Source: Paraspadella gotoi
Lineage: Eukaryota > Chaetognatha
DNA length: 64,000 nucleotides
Direction: 5' to 3'
Assembly (NCBI GenBank): GCA_051294375.1
Contig: CM119271.1
Coordinates: 738,721-802,720 of the forward strand
This document shows positions 55,201 to 64,000 of the stretch, one piece after another. The translations under genes were made by a program, and so were the position numbers. Each line of letters begins with the position of its first letter. The stretch's first letter is position 1. The notes beneath the pieces were generated by a model, which saw nothing but the letters and a program-made list of their open reading frames with translations, made no database searches and was not told the origin of the DNA.

Positions 55201-58200
55201 GCACCTGCTCTTCAATTATTTTTGTAAATTTTTATTATCTTAAATCTTTTAAAAATTATTTTTTAAATATTTTTTAATAAGTATAATTTTTTATTCTATT
55301 TTATTTTATTTCTTATTCTATGTTTTGGTAAAAGCATTTTAATCATATATCATACTTCAAAACAAAAATAATATTGTTTTGATTTATAAAATATTTTTGT
55401 AAGTACCAAAATGATATTAGTGCCACAGTAACAGTTCAGTTTAAGCCCTTTAAAGTGATTTCCATCCACTGGTCTTAACTCTTTTCTTTCTGTTCCGACG
55501 GCGGCGGCGGCGACGCCTCCAATTTTAAAAATAATTAATTTAATATCCAATTTTCATTGAACAGACCGACCGATCCGGACACTCTGCTATCGCGAGCAAC
55601 CGGCCTCGGCCTTCCCACTTCGGCGTCATATGGCGCGCCGCAGTCGAGCCAAGTTAGTTCGCTCCTGGGCCCCGGCGCCCTCACTTCCTCGCTCGGCTTG
55701 AACTGGTCAAACGAAGGAAATTCTGGGTAAATTAATGTTTATCATTTTGAAGGTTCTGTTGGTAAGTCTGTGTCTTCTAAGAATGGTGAAAATTTCCTCC
55801 CGATTAGTGTTAAACGAAACTTATAAGCGGAGGTTGAGAGAAAGTTGTATTTTTACTGGAGCAATATTGCAAAGCCCGTGGGTTTTATGGCCATCTTTCC
55901 CCCACCTGTACCGAGCACTAAAAATTCTACTCGGCTCATGGGTCGATTTTTAATAAAAACCCCTCGATAGTCGAAAATTGAAACATTTTCTTAAATTTTC
56001 ATTTTAATATTTTTAGAATGGGTCGGTCGAATCCCGGAGGCACCAAGTGGGCTGGGTCATCTGACTACGGCGGACCCAATCACGGGAACCAAAACGTTAT
56101 GCCCTCTGGGTTTAATCAGATGGGAGGCGGGCCGAACTCCGGCCAGGTAAGACAGAAACCATTCCTATAAAAATCATAAAAGTAAGAAATATTACTACGA
56201 AACTCGCTCACCATCGCTCATATTTTTATCTCGCCATACGGGCTTAAGCCCATCTTGGCGTGATTTTTGCTTCTTTGTGACCGGTGTCGTCGTCGTCACG
56301 CTTTTTTACTATTGCAAATTGTAAAAGTGTGTATGTAAAAAAGCAAAAAATTTAGATATAGCTTTTATGTATAGACTTTCGATTTCGTTGTTTTAGGATT
56401 TAGGAAAAATAGTTTTTAATTGTGGCAACGAATTTTTTTTTTTGACAAGTAAGTCGGACATGTTTCGACTCTTACAAAGTTAGTCTTCGTTGCCACAATT
56501 AAAAACTGTTTTTCCTAGATATAGCTTTTAACCAGCAAGATCTTTTAGATTCAAATGTTTCATATTCCTACACTCATTTTTTAATTTTCTTGAGGGGTAT
56601 TGAAGGCGTGAAGAAATAGAGGGAAAATAATGGTGTATTTCGCGAAGAGTAGAAACGAGAGAATGTATCGCTAGACAAAATATACTGAGGGGCAGGAGGA
56701 GGAGGAAAAAAGAAGAGGAAGAGGAGAATTGGACGGCAGGCTAAATCCTCCTCTGATTTTATTTATAAAACAATTTTTATATAGCTCTGCAGCAACTGTC
56801 CAGCTTCTCTCTATATCTTTTTTTTTTTTTTTTTTTAATTATGTTTTTTTCTTCTGATTCGTTTAAAAACAAGTTCAGCTCTGCAGCGGCTGTCCAGCTT
56901 CTCTCTATCTTTTTTTCTCTTTCTTTCTCTCACTCATACACGATGAATGATTCATCGCATCAATGAATGACTATCATCGCATCAATGAATGATTAATAAT
57001 TGATAATTAATAATTGATTATCATTGAATCAATCATTTGGTTATCATTGTATCAATTATTGGTTATCATTGCATTAATATTTGGTTATCATCGCATCAAC
57101 ATTTGGTTATTATCATATCAATAATTGGTTATCATCGTATTAATAATTGGTTATTATGGCGTCAATAAATTATTATTATATTAATCAATTATTATTACAT
57201 CAATTAATCAATTATTATTACATCAATTACTATTACATCAATCAATCTATTACTATTACATCAATCAATCTATTATATCAATCAATCAATTACTATAATA
57301 TCAATCATTCTTTTTTTTTCGGATTTTTTCATTAATTTTCTTTGATAGTAACGTCTGGCGAGATCAATATTTATATTAAAAAATTATATATAAAGATATT
57401 AATTTCTCTCGCGCAGGACAATTTCGGCTGGCCTGGTTTCGGCGGTAAACCCTCTGGCATGAACGCCCCCGGGTTCGCTGGGAACCGCGGGCCACCTCCA
57501 GGCCTTCAAAAAGGTTCCGGCGCTAGTGGTTCCTGGGGCAGCGGTGGCGGGTCCGGCGGGCAGGGCTGGGGAGATAACTCATCTATGTTCAATCAGATCT
57601 CCTCCTGCATTGTACTTAAAAATCTGACACCTCAGGTTAGAAGTGATTTTTATTTCCTTAAATGACACGTTTACGATGAAATTGGTTAAAAATGTCTCAT
57701 AAACTTCAACAATTAATTATAAATTTTCCGATTCTTTCTCCAACCCGTCCCATAGTTGGAAGGCAGTCTGCTCCATACCCTTTGCTCCCAACATGGTCCA
57801 GTGGCCCACTTCATGCTGAACCAAGCCCTGGGCAAGGCCTTCGTCCGCTACAACAGCCGCGAAGAGGCCGTCAAGGCTCAGCGGAATCTTGACAAGTGTT
57901 CCCTCGCCAACGCGACGATCACCGCAGAGTTCGTGCCGGAGCACGAGGTGGCGCGGATCATGGAGCAAGGAGCCGGGCCGGCGCCCTCTTCGGGTCACCA
58001 TGCGGGCGGCGGCGGCGGTAACGCCGGCCCCGGAGGCTCCATCTGGGGCGGCGGACCCGGCGGCAATCCTCCAGGCCGCGGCGGACCGCACTCCGGCCCT
58101 CACGGCGGCGGATATGGCAACCAGTACGGCAACATCAATGGGCCTGGCAATTACGGTGAGTGTTTAGTAGGTCAAGGGTAATATATTTTCATTATTTAAT

Positions 58201-58673
58201 ATATGCAAAAGTTACTTTAAATTTAACTTAAAGAAATATTTGTATTTAAAATTTGGATAATTACTTGTCTAGGAAACAACACCTTCGGCAGCAACGCAAT
58301 GAGCGGCCGGGTCGGGCCGGGCGTCTACGGACAGGCTCCGCCCTCTCACGCCGCTCCTCCGCACGTGTCGGGTTCTGGCGGAGACTGGGGCAACAATCCT
58401 CACTCTTCTCAAGGTAAGTGTTCTTTGGGCACTTCTCCAATAATCAATCGTTATTCGTTAATTAATATTTAATTTGTAATTGTGCATCATTCATCGCCAT
58501 TTATGTATAACCATGCAGGCTTCGGTTGGTCCCTTGGCGTGGGTGTAGACGGCGCTGGTCGATCTGGCGCGTCCCAGGGTGGCTCCGGCGTCGGAAACTC
58601 CAACCCTTGGTCCTTCGGGGGCAACTCCTCCGACCACACTCTAGATTCGCTTCTCCCTCCCGGAATTCTCTAA
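43238..58673 (+). CDS. TNRC6: GW182/TNRC6 (gawky) miRNA silencing effector
   Basis: Argonaute-binding scaffold that recruits deadenylases to miRNA targets. Proposed exons: 43238-43559, 43637-43698, 43845-43980, 44046-44154, 44900-45151, 45245-45467, 45688-46123, 46363-46578, 46639-46962, 47369-47416, 47692-47829, 52252-52608, 52699-53144, 53208-53502, 53594-54032, 54120-54280, 54441-54609, 55565-55726, 56017-56146, 57417-57635, 57756-58155, 58273-58413 and 58519-58673. They total 5340 nt, 1779 residues, with every phase matching. Order: GW/WG-repeat Argonaute-binding region; polyQ; DDGTAIWGDP motif (exon 11); Q-rich segment LLNQQLSPQMLQVLQ (about 1018-1032); SRLNQWKPP; PAM2-like PPAFEPGKPWRGLKNIEEDP (about 1345-1365), then TPGS; RRM CIVLKNLTPQ...GKAFVRY (about 1538-1615); C-terminal W-rich tail. 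No clear UBA domain was found. The start has a good context (gaaATGG). The exon 8 acceptor could instead be 12 nt upstream (46351). Confidence 0.93.
46801..46893 (+). repeat. Coding (GGN)n tract in GW182 exon 9
   Basis: Imperfect gga/ggt trinucleotide array encoding a run of Gly with a few Ser. Length polymorphism is likely. It falls in the GW-rich low-complexity region, where spacing is flexible. Confidence 0.85.
49240..51890 (+). repeat. Dispersed repeat 'R2', copy B
   Basis: Inverted relative to copy A at 7490-9470. Shared landmarks: 'aagaatgcaaca(t)tggtt', 'aaccactactaaatatgtta', 'ttccctagcagtatgttatatta', 'tgatgctgcag'-type blocks, 'ttgttgtatacagctgaaaaaa' and 'gggggtgacccatatgattttcaacc'. 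Its left part is split by an 882-bp TTAA element, whereas copy A keeps the uninterrupted site. Confidence 0.65.
49316..50197 (+). mobile_element. TTAA-flanked inverted-repeat element 'T', 882-bp copy
   Basis: Ends GGGGACCCAGTGATAAAA and, in reverse, GGGGACCAAGTGATCAGG; TTAA duplicated at 49312-49315 and 50198-50201. The homologous region of R2 copy A (about 9428-9440, reading agcttaaaacc on the opposite strand) has a single TTAA, which fixes the element ends. No ORF. Related ends bound the 2.4-kb copy at 18231-20624. Confidence 0.8.
54837..55097 (+). mobile_element. tRNA-derived SINE, family S1, copy 2
   Basis: Plus-strand copy in the GW182 intron between exons 17 and 18. A-box-like tggctcattgag at 54901-54912 and B-box-like ggttcaatcc at 54945-54954; ends in agcgccttatccac. 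It aligns along its length with the reverse of 8388-8711 but lacks the terminal hairpin seen there. Confidence 0.75.
56220..57370 (+). repeat. Dispersed repeat 'Q' with tandem array, copy 2
   Basis: Carries the blocks found separately at 17200-17515 and 21391-21915: a 'cgccatacgggcttaagccc' head, 'gtttcatattcctacactc', a GA-rich stretch (56690-56740), 'agctctgcagc.(a/g)ctgtccagcttctctct', an array of tatcatcgcatcaatga-type units (56940-57310) and the end 'taacgtctggcgagatca'. A hammerhead relic (minus strand, GAAACATGTCC at about 56457-56467) is inserted in it. It ends about 50 bp before GW182 exon 20. Confidence 0.65.
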
Positions 58674-61600
58674 ATAAAAAAAAGATGGTCTCCCGATAGT
58701 CTTAGAATCACGGAAGCGCCGTCGCCCAAATTTATCAAAAACTTTTTTTTGTAGCCTAGCCGAACACACAAAAAAAAACAACACAAACCTAAGTCCCTCG
58801 AGTCTCTTTATATTTGAGTAAGTCTTGCCACGTTTAATTTTCGCCGCTGTCTTTTCTCTTTGCCTATTTCAAGTGTCTCGGTTTTGTCGCGGTATTTAAA
58901 AAGAAAAGCACTTCCCTCTCCTCACTCTGACATTTTACAATTATGTTTCGTTTTGATTTTCCATATTCGTTTTCCTCGAAACCAATCATTCTTAGTGCCA
59001 ACGTAACCATTAAATATGAATTCATGACTTTAATCAATTTTTTTTTAGTAGTCCCCCTGCCCCCCTTCTTCCCGATCTCTGACCACTTAAATTTTTTTTT
59101 TCTAATTTTTTCTATCTGTTTTTTTTTTTTTCAAAATGAATTCTTAAGATTTCGACACACGTGCAGGTGACGTATTCAGCAAAATTCCAAAGACGCGCGC
59201 GCATCAACTCTTTGCGCATGTAGTAACGAATTAATAGAATGTGACAAAATTGTTATTTTATTAAGTTCCCCAACCCCTTATCGGACTTTCGATATAGATG
59301 ACGCTCGTACTGCTGAAGTCGACTCTTTCTCTCTCTCTGTCCTCGTGTTTATTACCACCAATTAACTCAACTAAAAAAAATGCCTTCATAAATGTTGTTG
59401 CTGTTTTTATATATTATAACGTTACCGAAATGATCTGCCTATGCCAGAAAAAAATGGGTTCGAGATGGTTTCTAATCGTATATATCGCTTTGGATATATC
59501 TGAAATTTATACTTATAAATATATATTGTTACATATATAGTGATGTGAAAAATTTGATTATCTTTTCTTTATTATATATAGTTACTTCGTTTTTTTCCTG
59601 TCATACGTTTCGTGGTTTAACATTTTTTTCTTTCGTCTCAAGTCAGAAGAGAGAATTCCATTAGTTGTTTCCGTTCGCCCTCATTTTTCTTCGTAGTTTT
59701 ATTTTTCTTTTCATCGTCGTTCAGTCCTAAATTTTGCGTTTCGTTGTTAATGTTGAAAAAAGTACAGTTTTTCCGCGATTATTTTTTTAAGTTTGCGAGT
59801 GTTGGTTGGTTAAATCGTTACTCAGATATAAGTGTAGATGTCATTATTATCTCTAGATTATTAACATAGTTTCATTTTTATTTTTAACCTTAAGATCATG
59901 GCTCATGTTACCTCCCGTCTCCTATCGCTTATGGTTGTATTATCATTATCAGACTTAAATTCTACGTATAAAATGTATTGAATTTCCATCCAATCTTTAC
60001 AAGAATCCGAGCGACATGCGTGGAATTTTTTTTTTTTAGATTGCAATGATTACCTTATCTATAAGTTGTCCATCCGATGGATTTGTTCTCTTAACCCGAC
60101 TCCTTCAAAGAATGTTTATATTCATAACGAAAACACAAAATCTCTTAACAGCGCTTTAAACACGTTCTAACAAGTAGTCTGGGTATTCACTTAGTGAAAT
60201 CAATATTAAACTAGTCTTAATTTGGCTTTTGCGTGTTTATTTGCTTTTTTTTTCACTGCTTAAGCTCCTCCTTTCACAGTGCTGAAACGAAACTTCGTGA
60301 TGAGCTTTTCACAGATACTCTTTCCCGATTCGAGAGAATCTCCGCGGGCTTCGCGCGTAAAGTTTTTTTCCCTTCCAAGAACTCGCCAGCTTCGAATTCG
60401 TCGCTAGAGAGTGTTTGGTCTTGAATTTAATTCAACGAGCTTAATTGTCTGAAAAAATTAAATGAAATCAGCAACTTTCAATAAGTTTTGTTTTTTTCTT
60501 CCAAGAATTCACGTGGACTCGAAATACAGCTTAATTTTCCAAACAGGTATCTCGCGGGCTTAGATCGAGCTTTATGATTTTCGAGAAATCTTCTCTACTT
60601 CTTAAGCGGGTTTTTCCCCCGCGTGGTTCGATTCCGAAAAAAAATTTTGGTGCGTTTGCGTGCGTTCGTTTCCTTGTCAAAAAAAAAAAAAAAAAAATTA
60701 CAAAAAATAAAAGTTAGGAATCGCGCACTCGACTTTCCATTATCTCGCTTCGCCTTTCCCCCCGATCAATCGCGAAGGGACTGGGCACAATCCTACCACT
60801 TGTCTCGTAACACTTTATATTGCCTTGCATTTGGGTTTAAGATAAAGAAATATATATATTGTCGGGTACCGGTATGACCTTACCTCTTGGATATATATTA
60901 AATTAAACAGTTTCGAAACCGCTCAATCCGGATTTTTTTTTTATTTTCGATTTTGCATTTCCTCAAAATTTTAGTCTACCACTGTGTAAGTTTATGTCGG
61001 TCTGTCTGTTACCCGTTCTCTTTCTCTTCTCTCTCTCTCTCTCTCTCTCTTTCCCCTTCGCATTACCCAAATTTCTTTTTCCTCAAAAAACAAAAACGTC
61101 GGAAATATCGCAGAGCTTTTTTTTTTGCCTCTCCACCCCACTTCTCCATTACCGCAAACTTAAACAGATATTAGTAAAAAAGCCGAAATGGTAACGAAAT
61201 AAAAGCTACATAGTCATACAAGAAAACAAATTCGATCTCTTGAAATTTTAGTCAACCGGCTTTCGGTTTCGAGACATCTTCCCTGGCAAGAGCGCTCCTA
61301 ATATAATTTTTTTTTTTTGGGGGGGGGGATAACTAACCAGTTGATAAGACACACGTAATCACATTCACCTGCTAGGATTTAAAAAAAAACGGGTGAGGAA
61401 AACAAATCACAGCTCTTCTCTCCCTTTTGTATCCAAAACCTACTTGCCTTGATTTTTCTAAACATTATTATGACGATAATCACGGGGAGAGGGTCTTTGT
61501 GCTCTCTGCTTGTTCGTGACTTGTTTTGATTAAGCCTTATGGTCAAAATATATCAAATATTTACTGTAAATTATTAATAAAAGAAAAGTTTGTTCTTCCT

Positions 61601-61800
61601 GTTGCTGTCCGATATTGTGATTTGCAATTCATTGGTTATACATGATTTTTCCAATGTGATTTACATGTATATGATATATCGTTTTTGTCTTCTCATGATT
61701 TTAAATTTTGACAATTAAAAAACAAAATATATTGAAAAAAAAAATAAAAAAAAAATAAAAAAATAAAAAAAAATAAAAAAATTACCAGCCGATTAATCTG
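58674..61800 (+). other. Probable GW182 3'UTR
   Basis: No ORF or repeat family recognised; T-rich, moderately AT-rich unique sequence. An AATAAA overlaps the stop region (58673-58678), but its position makes use unlikely. Later signals are at 61198-61203 and 61576-61581, and an A-rich (AAAAAAAT)n tract runs 61733-61783. Very long 3'UTRs are usual for TNRC6 genes, so this extent is plausible but inferred. Confidence 0.45.
61198..61203 (+). terminator. Candidate AATAAA polyadenylation signal
   Basis: AATAAA in unique sequence 2.5 kb after the GW182 stop. A second one at 61576-61581 is equally possible. Confidence 0.35.
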
Positions 61801-64000
61801 ATATCTTTACTTGAGTCATAAAATAGATATGAGGTAAAGTAGGCTGGTTTGTTTTTTTTTTCTCCAATTGTTTTTTCTTTTTGCTGACCAACGTTTTATC
61901 GAATTTCGGGATTTCAAATTTTCCCAACTCTTCATGCTTTATCGATTCGCGTTCATTTTGACGAGTCCACACGTCTTTTCGAGCAAGGAGGGTGGAGGGC
62001 TGGGATAATGAATCGGTCATCCGATTTAAAAGTTCCCGCGTTTCCAATGACCAATTTAAACCTGGCGTATTTCCCCTCCCTCCTCATTTTGGCACGAGAT
62101 TGCAAATCGTGTCAAGGGAGAGCGTCCCACCCCCCACCCATTCCACTTTCCCGCGTATCTGATCGGCATTGTTTGGTTTTTCGGGTCTCAAATTTCGGAC
62201 GCGCAACACAATAGACCAGGATCACTCAGATCCTTACGTTCCCTGGGTGGAACTGCCCATGGTCCATCTTTGTCCTCTACATTTCGTCCCATCTCTGAGA
62301 GTCTTCGTGTCCACTGTCTCCGAAAATTTTCACACTCCCGCGCTCCGTTCTTGGCTCCATTTTCCCCCGGAGCGAATTTCGGGTTTCATGAAGTTTTCAG
62401 CAATCCCTCTCCGCTGTTTTCCCGATTCTCCTTTTCTCGACGGTCAGACAGTCGTTTTACGAAGGGGCCATATCATTGTTCTTTTCTGTCATGAATTCCC
62501 TTGGTAAACCGACTACATCCTTTTTCCCCTCCATCCGCAACAAATACATGATGTATCCCTTGCCAAGCGCGCGTCTTCCCACAAACTGCGCATCTTCTCT
62601 CCCCTCCCCCCACTCAAACTTCGTGTCGCAACTTCGACCGGAGCTATTGAGAAATAAAAACATAACAGGCTTGACCGCAGAGTCTTTCAACGCCGCGTGC
62701 GGCCCCACCCCCACCCCCACCCTTTCCCTAAGCGTTTACCCGCAATGCCGATCCCGCAGCGAGAAATTGAAATTATAAAAAAAAAAAAAAAAAAAACCTT
62801 TATCATCTCGCTATCAGAGCACGCGGTGGTTACTGTTTCGCTGGTTCAACGCTGTTCGAGGGCCCGAATTTAACGTTAACTCGCTGGGTGGTTATTCTTC
62901 GCCATTTTAAAATGGTCGCTATCCCATTATCAGTGAATGAAACGCGACCCAAAAAAAAAAAACTCTAGCCATGACTTCTGTTGTTTCAGATCTCGGACTC
63001 GGGAGTTTTTTGCTTTTCTTTCCACGCCCTCTCTATCGTTTTTTACCCCTTTTCATCACTCCGGTTCAGTAAATAACAACAAACAGCAGCCAGAGCATTC
63101 CACAACTTCCGTCCAATTTTGCGGACTGTGAAAAAGAAAAACCCGGCTTCTCTTTCTTCCTGAAAAAGAAATTGCTCTCGTAGGTGCAAATGGCCTTAAT
63201 TTTGTCATGCCGACAGACATAGTGTTTACTAAAAAAATTTTGATTTTTGCATTCCTGCAATATTCTCAATGTTTTTTGGGAAAACCTGCAATATATAGCT
63301 ATACTCTTCTCCCAACGGTAGCATGACAATCTGGAAAGCACTGCCATCCCAGCGAACATCGCCATCCCTTAACCCCTTCCCTAATACACGCTACAATTTC
63401 CGAGTCCTTTGATAAAAAAAAAGTGGACTAGTCTACGAGCCGATACAGTAAGATCTCCCAAAAAAGGCTTGCCGCCTCATTACAAAAAAAAGTTATCAAT
63501 CTCAAATTACAAATCGTGCCACGCGTCTCAAGTTCACCCATATAAAAAAAAAATACAATGAGAATTGAAGTCAAAATCTCCCACACTGGCATTTATGCTT
63601 AAGAAATTTTACAAGTATTTGTGGACAAGATCTCTGAAGAAAAAATACGAGCATGCCAAAGTCATCCTTGCTTTGTAGGAGCGAACACTGATAAATCGCT
63701 CCTTCGTCGATATTCCCACCCCCTGCCCTTACCTCCTTTACCAAGTCTCGAAATAGAGAGAGCAAAGAGCGCAAATAAGAGAAATTAAAAGAATTTGGGT
63801 ACTTCGTTATTATATTATTACTTACGTCGCTGTGGAAAAAAAAAGAATGAAATATTATCGTCGTATCGCTTCTTTTTTTTTTTAATTAAACGTTCGCTTC
63901 ATTTTTTAAAAATTGAAATTGATATTTGCCAAAATGATATTAAATGTGCTTGCTGCCACTTCATTGTTGAGCGTGATATGAAATCATATCATGTATTTTT
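61800..64000. other. Unassigned unique sequence at the window end
   Basis: Composition like the preceding 3'UTR block, with several short A-runs (for example 62778-62796). I see no family-like ORF on either strand and no repeat copy from elsewhere in the window. It may continue the GW182 3'UTR or be the start of an intergenic region. Confidence 0.4.

Noticed and set aside
61733-61783. A-rich tract as a retrocopy poly(A) tail
   Set aside because: Regular A-runs broken by T fit a simple repeat; no processed pseudogene sequence precedes it that I can recognise.

Overview
This is a gene-bearing piece of an invertebrate animal genome, probably an arthropod or a related bilaterian. That is inferred from the gene families and from the intron and repeat style; no marker pins the taxon. 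AT-rich introns and intergenic DNA full of transposon debris surround GC-rich exons. Every gene recognised lies on the + strand. Splice sites below were placed by eye from GT/AG signals, reading phase and remembered family sequences; no alignment was run.

Layout. (1) 1-2946: single-exon, 5'-truncated DHX36 (RHAU) G-quadruplex helicase. (2) 3162-5055: ADCK1, a UbiB-type kinase, three exons. (3) 5379-10923: Lunapark (LNPK), an ER-junction protein, five exons, with a 3.7-kb repeat-filled third intron. (4) about 11395-13037: ANKRD49-like ankyrin protein; first exon not found. (5) 13351-25120: RGP1, subunit of the RAB6A exchange factor, six exons. Its 9.4-kb first intron holds a second same-strand gene (14234 to about 22347) coding for a tandem RRM-like repeat protein that I cannot assign to a family. 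(6) 25121-43237: repeat-rich DNA with two candidate promoter/5'UTR blocks. (7) 43238-58673: GW182/TNRC6 (gawky), 23 coding exons, 1779 residues, followed by at least 5 kb of probable 3'UTR.

The first five genes form a tight head-to-tail run (spacers about 215, 320, up to 470 and 310 bp). No common pathway is obvious. DHX36 and GW182 both act on mRNA; LNPK and RGP1 both act on endomembranes.

The repeats are informative. They include a short retroelement family carrying a hammerhead ribozyme, with one copy at 9605-9649 that keeps a full core; a 2.1-kb element with long inverted ends and a perfect 8-bp target duplication; TTAA-flanked inverted-repeat elements with a paralogous empty site; tRNA-related SINEs; a possible miniature LTR element with an unusually long tRNA-Leu match; and repeat arrays shared by two introns. 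At 35868-36855 two N gaps sit between near-identical duplicated blocks, which looks like an assembly fault and warns that single-base indels may exist elsewhere.
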